Positions 26,283 through 36,600 of a stretch of 64,000 bases of DNA are shown here, piece after piece. The position numbers and the translations under genes are program-made. The stretch is from Candidatus Hydrogenedentota bacterium. Lineage in GTDB: Bacteria > Hydrogenedentota > Hydrogenedentia > Hydrogenedentales > JAEUWI01. How positions within the stretch are numbered: position 1 is the first letter of the stretch; the number at the start of each line of letters is the position of its first letter. Below the pieces are notes generated by a model that saw only the letters and a program-made list of their open reading frames with translations, had not been told where the DNA came from and ran no database searches. The stretch lies in NCBI GenBank assembly GCA_016791475.1, contig JAEUWI010000004.1, positions 62,001-126,000 of the forward strand, given 5' to 3'.

Positions 26283-26543
26283 GTGAGCAGTGACACCATC
26301 ATCGTTTATTCCGCCAAACTTTGCGGCGATTGCCAGCACCTCAAGGCCTTCATGGACGCCAATGGCATCCCGTACGAGAATCGGGACATCCGCGAAAACC
26401 TCGCCTATGGCGAGGAACTCGAAGCGAAAACGGGCAAGCTCGGGGTCCCCTATCTCATCGTCAATGGCGAGTGGAAGCGTGGCTATGAGCCGGGCCAGCC
26501 CTTTTCGGAAGCTTTCGCGAAGTCGTTGTTCGGGATGGCCTGA
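26283..26543 (+). CDS. Glutaredoxin-like thiol-disulfide protein
   Basis: 86 residues from GTG 26283, after CAGGAG. Thioredoxin fold with active site Cys14-Gly-Asp-Cys17 after a first strand TIIVYSA; the cis-proline region VPYLIVNGEWKRGYEPG follows near residue 58. The CGDC active site is not the classical CPYC, so reduction of protein disulfides, a glutathione-independent role or electron transfer to another enzyme is possible. Neighbours do not clarify it. Confidence 0.8.
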   Translation: MSSDTIIVYSAKLCGDCQHLKAFMDANGIPYENRDIRENLAYGEELEAKTGKLGVPYLIVNGEWKRGYEPGQPFSEAFAKSLFGMA

Positions 26544-26572
26544 GTCGAGCCACTGGTCACTTTGTAAAAGAT

Positions 26573-26653
26573 CAGGGACGGCAGAGATTCCGGTGACCGC
26601 AGAAAACAACGAATTGTTCTGAACTGCTGTCACTGTCGTCGCTCCCGTCCCTG
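26573..26653. repeat. CAGGGACNGCAGAGA palindromic element, copy 2
   Basis: The left end CAGGGACGGCAGAGA (26573-26587) and right end CCCGTCCCTG are inverted. It resembles the element at 18002-18069. It lies between two convergent genes and might also act as a terminator. Confidence 0.5.
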
Positions 26654-26690
26654 CAATTTTTCAGCGGGTCTTAGCGGTACCAGGCCGAGA

Positions 26691-28016
26691 TCAGTCGAGC
26701 TTCTTGATCGCGATATTGCGGAACATCACCGGATCGTTGTGCCCGGCGAAACCAAAATGTCCCTTCTTCAGATCCTTGCCAGGGTGGGCGGAATTCGCCA
26801 TGAATTCGGTGATGGTGCTCACGTCCGCGTTCAGGGTCACCGTGCCGTTCAGTTCCACCTTGATGGTCGATCCCTGCACCGTTACCTCCTGGTAATTCCA
26901 CTCACCAACCGGGCGAAGGTAGCCCCGGTGCGCGGGCGCCATGCCATAGACCGAGCCGTGGTACTGGCGCTGATCCAACGCCTTGTACATATCCGCCGTG
27001 TCATCCAGCACCTGCAGCTCCGTCATCCCATCGTAGGCAGGGTTACCCTGACCGGGATAGCGAATGGCAAGGCCGTTGTTACCGCCCGGAGGCACCTTGA
27101 ACTCCACGCGAACGACAAAGTCACCATATTCTTCCTCGGTGAAAAGATTGCCGCCGGTGCCTTCCTTGCAAATGATCGCGCCGTCGCGCACTTCGTAGCT
27201 GTCCGTCGCACCCGCCCAGCCGGTCAGGTCTTTGCCATTGAATACCGAGGTAAAGCCCGCGGCGGCGTCATCGCCCCGCAGCTTCGCATTGGCTTCTTCC
27301 GCTGGAATTTCGCGAATGTAAATATTCCGCCAGCGAATTTCTCCGCCGTGGGTCTGAAGAAGTATCGGGCCAAACGCGGGCAGCGGTTTCGTCCGGTCCC
27401 AGTAGTTCTCCATCGGGGCGTTATCGACAACCAGCTTGTCGTTGAGAAAAACTGTCGTGCGTGCGCCCAGTTGGGTAACTTTGAAGCTGTTCCACTCGCC
27501 GAAGGGCTTGTCGGCAAGCACCATAGGATCCTTGCCCGCCGCGCCGGGGCTGTTGTTCCACAAGCCGCCGGAACCCTTGTCCGCTCCCAGTTCAAACTTC
27601 TTCTGCTCGGTATAGTCCCAGATCTGCACCTGCGGGGTTGCGCGGAGGTAAATACCGCTGTCCGCGAGCGGCACGGTCTTGTAATCGACATGGAATTCCA
27701 CGTCGCGGTAGTCTTTCACCGTCGTGGCGTACGGACCGTTGCCATCGTTCACCAACTCCCCGTTCTGGGCCGACCAGTGGGCCTTGAATTCTTCCTGCTG
27801 CGCCGCTATGGAGGCAAACTGACCATCCCGGGAGGTCTCTTTCAGCGTCGTGTGCGGGTTATTGCCGTACCAGCCGGTCAAATCTTTGCCGTTGAAGAGC
27901 TCCGTAAAGCCGTCGGGAGCACCCGCCAGGGCCATAGGCGCGGTCAGGGTCAGCGCGGACGCCAGAACGGCGTGACGAACCGCCCGACCTGTGAGGAAAA
28001 TTTGGGTTGAGTACAT
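26691..28016 (-). CDS. Exported protein with two DUF1080 (3-keto-disaccharide hydrolase-like) domains
   Basis: 441 residues with a signal peptide ending near ALAG (about residue 32). Two DUF1080 domains, each opening with ELFNGKDLTGW or SVFNGKDLTGW (about 37-235 and 255-440), the lectin/glucanase-like jelly-roll fold. Some family members hydrolyse 3-ketodisaccharides and others bind carbohydrate. SGGLWNN and MTELQVLDDTAD blocks are typical. CGGAG precedes the ATG. In PVC-type bacteria these are abundant and usually exported, in keeping with the polymer-degrading genes around it. Confidence 0.88.
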   Translation of the reverse strand: MYSTQIFLTGRAVRHAVLASALTLTAPMALAGAPDGFTELFNGKDLTGWYGNNPHTTLKETSRDGQFASIAAQQEEFKAHWSAQNGELVNDGNGPYATTVKDYRDVEFHVDYKTVPLADSGIYLRATPQVQIWDYTEQKKFELGADKGSGGLWNNSPGAAGKDPMVLADKPFGEWNSFKVTQLGARTTVFLNDKLVVDNAPMENYWDRTKPLPAFGPILLQTHGGEIRWRNIYIREIPAEEANAKLRGDDAAAGFTSVFNGKDLTGWAGATDSYEVRDGAIICKEGTGGNLFTEEEYGDFVVRVEFKVPPGGNNGLAIRYPGQGNPAYDGMTELQVLDDTADMYKALDQRQYHGSVYGMAPAHRGYLRPVGEWNYQEVTVQGSTIKVELNGTVTLNADVSTITEFMANSAHPGKDLKKGHFGFAGHNDPVMFRNIAIKKLD

Positions 28017-28382
28017 GCTTTATTCTCCGGTTTACTTGGACAACGGTCAATCAGGCCCCGCAACAATAGGGACCGCGATTCTAACGAATTCCCGCGACAG
28101 AATAAAGGATAAGGACGGGACAAGAAAAATGGGCCTTATGGGTCGTATGGGACCCATGGAGTCTTCAGGAGGTCTATCTCCACAATTTCCGTCTCATAAG
28201 TCCCGTACCACCCATCGGACCCATGTGCGCGTGGCCAGCCCCCAACCCGAGATTGATACCGACCTCACGGTTCCTATAGATTGGCGCATTCGCCCCGCGA
28301 CGGCTGCGGGCCCCACGGCCCCGCCGTCGCCCTCAGTCGTCCGTCACGGGCCGTGAGTCCCGCCAAGAGGAATCGTTTCGAG
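28017..28382. other. Intergenic region with TATGGGTC-type repeats
   Basis: 366 bases between divergent genes. At 28130-28165 it carries TTATGGGTCGTATGGGACC and at 28190-28222 a partly inverted copy (CATAAGTCCCGTACC and CCATCGGACCCAT). It should also hold the promoters of both genes. Confidence 0.45.
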
Positions 28383-31300
28383 ATGCAGATAGCCACCTTT
28401 TCCCGTCCCTTTCTGGGATTTGCTGTCCTGTTCGCCTGCCTGACACTCACGGGCGGTGTTGCCGTGGCCGATGGTAATCGACTGGCCTACCTGGACGAAT
28501 CCGACCCCTACTACGTGCACCGAACCTTCCCGAAACTCACCACCCCCATGTGGGTGGGCGAGCCGGGCGTAGAAGCCGTGGTGGTGCTCGCCATTGACGA
28601 CATGAGCGACCCGGTGAAATACGAGGCCTACCTCCGCCCCATACTTGACCGCCTGAAGCAGATCGATGGCCACGCCCCCGTGACAATTTTTGCGAACAAG
28701 CCCGATCCGGCCCACCCCATGCTCCAGCAACTCCTCCAGGAAGGGTGCAGCATCGATGTGCACACCGTCAGCCACCCCTGCCCCCTCCTCAATGAGAAAG
28801 GTTTCCAGTTTTCCAGCGACGATGTGCACAACTGCACGTCTTTGTTGAATCGGATTCCCGGCAACAAGGCCGTTGCCTTCCGCATGCCCTGCTGTGATTC
28901 CCAGAATACCCCCAGCCCGCGCTTCTACGACGGCATCTTCGACCAGGTGGCAGCCGACGGCTCCTTTCTCACCATCGACTCCTCGGTTTTCAACATCACC
29001 ACGCCCAACGACCCGGAGCTGCCCCGCGAACTCGTCCTCGATGCTGACGGTGGCGAGAAGTTTCGCAAATACCTGCCCTTCCCCTCCTTCGTCAACACCA
29101 TCGAAGACTACCCCTATCCCTACGTGATCAATCGGGTCTGCTGGGAATTCCCCAACGCCGTGCCCAGCGACTGGGAAGCCCAAAATCTCAACGGCAAAAA
29201 CAATCCCAAGTCCATCGACGACATGAAAGCTTCCCTGGATGCCGCCGTCATCAAGAAGGGCGTCTATACCCTGGTCTTCCATCCCCATGGCTGGATGGAG
29301 AACACCCAGGTCGTCGAACTTATCAATCATGCCGTGACAAAGTACGGCAAGAAGGTGAAGTTCCTCAATTTCGCCGAAGTGCAACAGCGCATCGACGCCA
29401 ACCTCCTCGACGGCACCCCCCTGCGCGATGCCCAGGGGCGCGACAACGGTGTCCGCATTCTCGACCTGAACGACGACGGCTACCAGGACGTGGTCATCGG
29501 CAACGCTGCAGCGCAGCGCACGCGGGTGTGGAACAACCACAACCAGACCTGGATTGAAGAGGAATTACCCTTCCAGATCGTGAATGATGAAGGGAGCATC
29601 CGAGACACGGGCGTGCGCTTTGTCCCCGATCTGGACCCACGCGGCGCTGTAGTGGCGGTGTCCAATGACTTTGATGAATCCTTCGCATATGCCTTCACCC
29701 GCGAGGGTTGGACCGCAATGTCCGATTTGACCGAGGCGCTGAGCGGAGATCTGCACGATGTGGCCCGCTTTCGAGATCTGGATGGAGACGGGAAACCAGA
29801 GCTGGTGGATGGACACTACGGAATAAGCCGCTGGGATTCTGGATTTCAGGGCCTTGGCTATAGCTACCCCAAGGCAGTCGCGGAAGCATTCAACGGGGTA
29901 TGGCCCCCAGCCGCAAGACTCGTCGATCTGGACGAAGATAAGGACCTCGATATCGTACTGGCCGATGGTACGGTCTCCGGCGTCTATCTCTTCGATTCCA
30001 TCGAGAAAGGCTGGGGCGAAAATGTCCTACCCGAGGGCGCGACCCTCCCGCCCATCGCCATTGACGGTAAGAACAACGGCGTATGGTTCCACTCCCGCCA
30101 CATGTGGATGGTCAACGAAACCACCGCCAAGCTGCCCGATCTCGCCGACCGACGCTCCTTCAACGAACTCCTGAGCGGTGTCGCCCCCACTTCCCGCTCT
30201 CCCGAGGCGTCCCTGGCCTCCATACGCGTGAAGCCCGGCTTCAAGGTCGAACTCGTGGCCGCCGAACCGCTGGTGGTGGATCCTGTTGCATTCGAGTGGG
30301 CTGCGGATGGCGGTCTCTTCGTTGTGGAAATGCGGGACTACCCCCTGGGGCTCGACGGGCAGGGCAAACCCGGCAGCCGCATCCGCCTGCTGCGCGATGA
30401 CGATGGGGACGGCAAGTATGACCGCTCCACCATTTTCCACGATGGCCTCGCCTTCGCCATGGGCCTCTTTCCCTGGCGCAAAGGCCTCCTGGTAACCTGC
30501 GCGCCCGATATCCTCTATCTCGAAGACACCAACGGCGACGACGTGGCCGATATCCGCGAAGTACTCTACACGGGCTTTGGCGAGGGCAACCAGCAGCACC
30601 GCGTGAACGGGTTGCGATGGGGTCTGGACAACTGGATCTATGGCGCCAATGGCGACAGCTCCGGCGAGATCACTTCAACCAAGAGTGCGGAAACCCTGAA
30701 CCTTCGCGGCCGCGACTTCCGCATTCGGCCCGATGGCGGACACATCGACGGACAGGCGGGCCAGACCCAGTTCAGCCGCGCACGAGACGACTGGGGCAAC
30801 TGGTTTGGTTGCAACAATTCCTATCCCATCTATCACTACACACTGGCCGACGAGTACGCCCGGCGCAATAACCACTATGCCTTCCCCCGGGCCACCAATC
30901 TTCTGATTGAGGACCGGGCAAACTATGCGATCAGCCGCTATATAACCCGATTTAATGAAGAGTTCAACGCCAACAAATTCACCTCCGTCTGCGGTCTCGA
31001 CATCTACCGCGACACCCTCCTGGGCGATGCGTTCTATGGAAACGCCTTTGTCGGCGAACCGGTTCACAATCTTGTCTTCCGCATGGATCTGTCTCCCGAA
31101 GGCGCAAGCTTCACCGCACAGCGCCCTCACGGTGAAGAAAAGAAAGAGTTCCTGGCCTCCACGGACAACTGGTTCCGTCCAGTCATGGTTCGCACCGGCC
31201 CCGACGGCGCACTCTACGTTGCCGACATGTATCGCGCCCATATTGAACATCCCGAATACATTTCCGAAGTAGACAAGGCCCGGACCAACTTCCTGCTGGG

Positions 31301-33443
31301 CAACGACATGGGCCGCATCTACCGCGTCTACCCGGTGGGCAAAGAACCTCGCACCATTCAACCGCTGAACACGAAAAAGACGGCGGACCTGGTCGCCAAG
31401 CTGGACCACCCCAACCCCTGGGTGCGGGATACGTCCCATCGACTCCTCATCGAATCCAGTGATAAAGCCGCCGTGGAACCCCTCGCCGCCCTCGCCTCAA
31501 GCAGCAAGAATCCCGTGGCCCGGGTTCACGCCCTCAACGTCCTCGACGGTCTGGCGGCGCTGGATGAAAAAGTGATCCTGAGCGCCCTCGCGAGCGAGAA
31601 CCCCGGCGTAGTGCGGCACGCCATTCGGCTCGCCGAGCACTTCCTCGGCATGTCACCGGATGTCGGCACGGCGGTCCTGGCCCATCAGAGCGACACGGAC
31701 AAGCAGGTCCAGCTCCAGCTTGCCTATTCCCTCGGCAACTGGGACAGCCCGGAAGCCGCTCAGGCCCTCGGTGCGCTCCTCGCAGCCAACACGGCGGACC
31801 GACAGTTGGCCCACGCCTGCATCAGTTCGCTCAATGCTACGAACTCCCCGCTGCTGCTTGATTCCTTGTTGGCCTATCTCCAGTCAGCCGACCTCGACGA
31901 AGACCACCGCAACGACGTGCTGGCCATGTCCGTGCGGCTTTCTGAAGCGGGCAACAACAACGATATGCTCGCGAGACTGGCCGAGGCCATGGCCCTTTCA
32001 TCCGACGGTGCCTATACCGAGTCCCACTTCGCGGCCGCCACCACCCTGCTGAATGCCGCCCGTGGTGAGGCCACACTGGAAACACTCGCCGGGTCCCACG
32101 GGCTGCTCGTTCCCGTCTTCTCCGCCGCCCGCGCCGTCGCGCCGGACCACGCCCAGTCCGAGTCCCTCCGGGTCTCGGCCCTCGCGCTCATGGCGCGCCA
32201 GCCCGGCGAACTCGCGGCGGATCAGGCTCTGGCGCAAACCCTCATCGATCCCCGCGAAGACCTGGCCGTCTCCCGCGCGGCCATCGACTGCCTCGCCCGC
32301 AGCGGCGGCGACGGCGCAATAGGCGCACTTCTCGCGGGCTGGTCTACCTATACCCACGAGATTCGCGGTCAAGTGCTCGATGTGCTCCTCGCCCAGCCCG
32401 CGGGCGTCGAGGCGATCCTCGCACAGATGGAGGCCCAGGTGATCTCCCCGCGGCAACTCGACGCCGGACACCGCCAGGTACTCCTCACCAGTCAAGATAG
32501 CGCGGTCCGGGCGCGCGTAGACACGCTGATGGCGGGTCTGGTGAACTCCGACCGCGCCGCCGTCATCGAGCAGTTCATGCCCGCCGCGGATCTTGCCGGT
32601 GATCGCGTCAATGGCCGGAAAGTTTACGAAGAGCGTTGCTCCAAGTGCCACCAGATGGGCGATCTCGGCTTCGTGGTCGGCCCCGATCTCGCCGCGGCGG
32701 GCAGCGGCTCCTTCGAAACGCTGATCACCTCGATTCTCGATCCCAACCGGGTTGTCGAAGGCCGCTACACCAGCTACACCATTGAAACGAAGAACTTCGA
32801 GACCTTCACGGGCGTACTCGCGGGTGAAGACGCCAACAGCATCACCCTCGCCAATGCGGGCGGCGTGCAGCAATCCGTACTTCGCGACGACATCGAGACC
32901 ATGACGGCGGGCGACCAGTCCATCATGCCGGCGGGCCTGGAAGAAGGCCTCCAGCCGCAGGATTTGGCGGATCTGATTGCCTATGTTCGCGGCGAAGACC
33001 GCAAGCCCAAATCTTTTCCGGGAAATGCCCCCGCAGTAGTGGAAGCGAGTGCCGAGGGAATCATTGAACTCCAGGCGAGCAACGCAGAAATCTATGGCGA
33101 TACCCTGCAATACGAAGAAACCTACCGCAACCTGGGCTACTGGGGCAGCATCAACGACCACGCCGTTTGGAAAGCGAAGGTTCCCGCGGCGGGCAATTAC
33201 CAGGTCACGCTGGAGTATTGCTGCGACGACACCATCGCCGGCAATCTCTATCGACTCGAATCCGGCGCAAACGTCCTCGGAGGCAAGGTTTCCGGCACCG
33301 GCACCTGGGACCGCTATCGAGAGTCCGAGATCGGCACCCTCGCACTCGAAGCCGGTGAGCAGCGCATTGTTTTCCGCGCGGGCGGCCCGATCAACCAGTA
33401 TCTGATCGATCTCCGCGCCATCAAACTTTCGCCCGTGAAATAA
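28383..33443 (+). CDS. Giant exported polysaccharide deacetylase-like / PVC-type dehydrogenase / cytochrome c fusion
   Basis: 1686 residues from ATG 28383. Order: signal peptide (1-29); polysaccharide deacetylase-like domain (about 60-340, VVVLAIDDMSD, IDVHTVSHPCP, FRMPCCDSQN); FG-GAP/VCBS repeats (about 360-600, LDLNDDGYQDVV, RDLDGDGKPEL); PVC-type membrane-bound dehydrogenase domain (about 610-990, VELVAAEPLVVDP, RHRVNGLRWG-like region); HEAT-type repeats (about 1000-1390); cytochrome c domain with Cys1419-Ser-Lys-Cys-His1423; a C-terminal carbohydrate-binding-like domain (about 1550-1686). The dehydrogenase and cytochrome parts are a known PVC pair, while the deacetylase-like head is unusual. 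It probably acts in the periplasm on a polymer and passes electrons to a cytochrome chain. Confidence 0.85.
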   Translation: MQIATFSRPFLGFAVLFACLTLTGGVAVADGNRLAYLDESDPYYVHRTFPKLTTPMWVGEPGVEAVVVLAIDDMSDPVKYEAYLRPILDRLKQIDGHAPVTIFANKPDPAHPMLQQLLQEGCSIDVHTVSHPCPLLNEKGFQFSSDDVHNCTSLLNRIPGNKAVAFRMPCCDSQNTPSPRFYDGIFDQVAADGSFLTIDSSVFNITTPNDPELPRELVLDADGGEKFRKYLPFPSFVNTIEDYPYPYVINRVCWEFPNAVPSDWEAQNLNGKNNPKSIDDMKASLDAAVIKKGVYTLVFHPHGWMENTQVVELINHAVTKYGKKVKFLNFAEVQQRIDANLLDGTPLRDAQGRDNGVRILDLNDDGYQDVVIGNAAAQRTRVWNNHNQTWIEEELPFQIVNDEGSIRDTGVRFVPDLDPRGAVVAVSNDFDESFAYAFTREGWTAMSDLTEALSGDLHDVARFRDLDGDGKPELVDGHYGISRWDSGFQGLGYSYPKAVAEAFNGVWPPAARLVDLDEDKDLDIVLADGTVSGVYLFDSIEKGWGENVLPEGATLPPIAIDGKNNGVWFHSRHMWMVNETTAKLPDLADRRSFNELLSGVAPTSRSPEASLASIRVKPGFKVELVAAEPLVVDPVAFEWAADGGLFVVEMRDYPLGLDGQGKPGSRIRLLRDDDGDGKYDRSTIFHDGLAFAMGLFPWRKGLLVTCAPDILYLEDTNGDDVADIREVLYTGFGEGNQQHRVNGLRWGLDNWIYGANGDSSGEITSTKSAETLNLRGRDFRIRPDGGHIDGQAGQTQFSRARDDWGNWFGCNNSYPIYHYTLADEYARRNNHYAFPRATNLLIEDRANYAISRYITRFNEEFNANKFTSVCGLDIYRDTLLGDAFYGNAFVGEPVHNLVFRMDLSPEGASFTAQRPHGEEKKEFLASTDNWFRPVMVRTGPDGALYVADMYRAHIEHPEYISEVDKARTNFLLGNDMGRIYRVYPVGKEPRTIQPLNTKKTADLVAKLDHPNPWVRDTSHRLLIESSDKAAVEPLAALASSSKNPVARVHALNVLDGLAALDEKVILSALASENPGVVRHAIRLAEHFLGMSPDVGTAVLAHQSDTDKQVQLQLAYSLGNWDSPEAAQALGALLAANTADRQLAHACISSLNATNSPLLLDSLLAYLQSADLDEDHRNDVLAMSVRLSEAGNNNDMLARLAEAMALSSDGAYTESHFAAATTLLNAARGEATLETLAGSHGLLVPVFSAARAVAPDHAQSESLRVSALALMARQPGELAADQALAQTLIDPREDLAVSRAAIDCLARSGGDGAIGALLAGWSTYTHEIRGQVLDVLLAQPAGVEAILAQMEAQVISPRQLDAGHRQVLLTSQDSAVRARVDTLMAGLVNSDRAAVIEQFMPAADLAGDRVNGRKVYEERCSKCHQMGDLGFVVGPDLAAAGSGSFETLITSILDPNRVVEGRYTSYTIETKNFETFTGVLAGEDANSITLANAGGVQQSVLRDDIETMTAGDQSIMPAGLEEGLQPQDLADLIAYVRGEDRKPKSFPGNAPAVVEASAEGIIELQASNAEIYGDTLQYEETYRNLGYWGSINDHAVWKAKVPAAGNYQVTLEYCCDDTIAGNLYRLESGANVLGGKVSGTGTWDRYRESEIGTLALEAGEQRIVFRAGGPINQYLIDLRAIKLSPVK

Positions 33444-33467
33444 CGGACAAACCCATACGACGAATAA

Positions 33468-33511
33468 GACGGATAGGACCGATATACCTCCTCAAATCGG
33501 TCCTATCCGTC
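33468..33511. repeat. GACGGATAGGACCGAT hairpin (copy 2)
   Basis: Arms 33468-33483 and 33496-33511 are perfect 16-base inverted copies; the left arm is identical to that at 4458. It follows the giant fusion gene by 24 bases and may terminate it. Confidence 0.6.
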
Positions 33512-33633
33512 CAATCAGTCCTATCAAACCTGACCCGCCGGTTTGCCAAGGCAAGCACCCGGCCGATATACTGGCCCCCCAGACAAGGCAATGTTCTGTT
33601 GCCCCCGCGCCCTTACCTTCCGGAGGCAGTATT

Positions 33634-36600
33634 GTGAAATATGGTCGCATCCTACCCTCTCTCTTCCCTTTAGCCCTGCTGTGTATCGTCGTCGCCGGGC
33701 TTCCCATCGCCAATGCCCAGCAGGCTGCCGCACCGGCACAGGCGGCGCCCGCACTGGACGCTGCCGCCATCGACGCACGCTTTAAGGCCGCGCAGGAGAA
33801 AGCCGATCTTGACGAGGGCACCAAGGCCCGCGTTGCCGAACTCTATGGCCAGGCACAGAACCAGCTTCAGGAAGCCGCGAAATCAACCGCCACCGCAACC
33901 CAGTTCACTGAAATGATTGCCGGTGCGGAGTCCATCACCAAAGCCCTGCAACAGGCTCTCGTAGAACCCCTCGACAGCCCCTCCCAGCAGATTCCGAAAG
34001 ACGCCACTTCGGCGGAAATCGACCAGCGCGTTGCCGATGCCGACGCCGCACTCGCCGCCGCCCAGGCGGATCGCGCCGCACTCGAACAGGAGTCCGCCCA
34101 GCGCCCGGAGCGCCGGCGCCAGATCCCGGAGCTTCAGGCCGCCGCCCGCCAACGCCTCTCCGAGGCACAGGCCGAATTGGACGCGCCCCCCGCCGCAACC
34201 GATGCCGCCGAACTTGTGGATGCGCGCCGCACGCTGGCCGCCGCCCGAAAAGAAGCAGCCCAGCAAGAGCTCAACGCCTATGATGCAGAGTTACAGAGCT
34301 ACGACCTGCGTGGCCGCGTTCTCGCGCTGAAGCTCGACGCCTCCACCCGGCGCGCCGAACACCTGAAGCGGGAGGCTTCCCTGCTCCGCGAAGCTCTCGC
34401 GGCGAAGCGACAGGACGAGGCACTCGAGGCCGCCACCCGCGCACGCGAGGCCATGCTCGAAGCCAGCAACGCCCCGGCGGCGATTCGCGAATTGGCCGGT
34501 AAACTCGCCGAGACCAACACCCGGCTGACCCTGGAACGCACTGGACCCGAAGGGCTCCTCAGAAAAGTGGAGCAGGCGAGCTCCCGCCTCACCCGAGTAC
34601 GGGAGAAACTCGCCACGCTCACCAGCGATTTCACCGCCGTAAAGGCCAAAGTGGACGCGGCGGGCATTGGCGCGGGCACGGGCGCCCTGCTGCGCACCTA
34701 CCAGCGGGATCTTGAGGATACACGGCAGCTCGCCCGCAATATCCGGGCGCGCCAACAGGAAATCGCCGCGACGCAGGTGGAGGAGATCCAGTGCGAAGAG
34801 GACCGCCGGAAACTGGCGGACATCGGCTCCCTGATTGAGGAGAACCTCTCCGGACTCCCCGCCGAGGTTACGGAAACCCAGCGGACCGAATTCGCCAAGG
34901 TGCTCCGCGCCCTCTACACCACACAGCGCGAAGCGCTGGATGAAAAGATCGAAGACTACGAAACCTATTTTGCGACCTTGATTGACCTGGATGCCCAGGA
35001 ACAGCAACTCATCGCACAGACCCGAGAATTTCAGCGCTACATCACCGAGCGCGTGCTCTGGCTACGCAGCGGTGATTTGATCAGCCTCGATGAACTCGGG
35101 CCCGCACGGGAAGCCTGGCTATGGCTCGTCGACGTGGAAAATATGGCCACCTTCGCGGCCGCCCTCAAGAGCGATTTCTCCACGTCGCCACTCCCCGTCA
35201 TCTCGTGCGCCTTTGCCGTCCTCGTGCTGATCGCTTTTCGCTGGCAGTTCCGGCGTCGCATCGCTATTGCCGCCGAAAGCGCCAGCAAGCGCGGATGCAT
35301 GGAGTTTCGGCCCACCGCCACGGCGACCATTTACACCGTGCTGGTCTCCCTCGGCATTCCCCTGCTGCTGGCCCTCATCGGATGGCGCTGCTCGGTCTCC
35401 CTCGCGAGCACCGATTACACCCGATGGCTCGGTGAGGCACTCGGCGCCTGCGCCTTTTACCTCTGGAGCCTCGAGTTCATCCGGGAGGTGCTACGCCCCA
35501 ACGGCTTGGGAATCGCCCACTTCGGCTGGTCGGAAAGTTCCTGCAAGACCGCCGCGCGGCGCATACTGGGCTTTGAACTCGCCGCCTTCCCCCTCGCCGT
35601 CATCATCGCCACCATGGACATCGTCAAAGACGACAACAACTGGCAGGAAACCCTCGGGCGATTCGCCTTAATACTGGCCCTTCTGGCGCTCGCCATTTTT
35701 GGACACGTGATGCTCCGAAAACGCAACGGCGCCCTGCTCGAAATCATCGAGCGCGCGCGCAAGCGGAGCGACTTGAGACTCCGGCGCCTGTGGTACGCCA
35801 TGGGGGTCATGACGCCCATCGCCCTTCTGCTGGCCGCCGCCTACGGCTACTCCTATTCCGCACTGCAGATTGCCACCAAGCTGCATTACCTGCTCATCTG
35901 CGCCTTCTGCCTCACCGTCGTCGTTCAGCTCGTCCTCCGATGGATGCTCGTCGCGCGGCGCCAGATGGCCCGCGCCCGCGCCAGGAAGAAACTGGAGGCC
36001 ATGCGCGAAAGCGGAAGCGAAAGTGAAGCAACCCCGGTGGTGGAAGAGGAAGTCGACCTCGACAAGATCGACACCCAGGCCATGCGCCTCATTCGCAGCA
36101 GCTTTGCCGTGGGGCTTGCCCTCTGCGTCTGGTGGATCTGGGCCGATGACCTTCCGGCCCTCAGCGTGCTCAACCGCGTCGAACTCTGGACCGTCACCGA
36201 CACCATTACCACCGAGACCAAAGATGCCGCCGGCGCCATTATCCAGGATACGCAGGAACAGCAGGTGCCTATCACACTGCGCCACGTCGCCGCGTTCATC
36301 TTTATCGCTGGAATGACCACCATCGCCGTGCGCAATCTGCCCGGTCTACTGGAAATCCTCGTCTGGCAGCGCATGGCGCTCATGGCAGGCGAACGCTACG
36401 CGGCAAACACCATCATCACCTACGCCCTCACCCTCATCGGCGGGACCTGGGCCTTCAGCGCCGTGGGGTTAAGCTGGGGCAAGCTGCAATGGCTCTTCGC
36501 CGCCGTCGGCCTCGGTCTGGGATTCGGATTGCAGGAGATCTTCGCCAACCTCGTCTCCGGCATCATTCTGCTCTTCGAGCGGCCCGTCCGCGTCGGCGAC

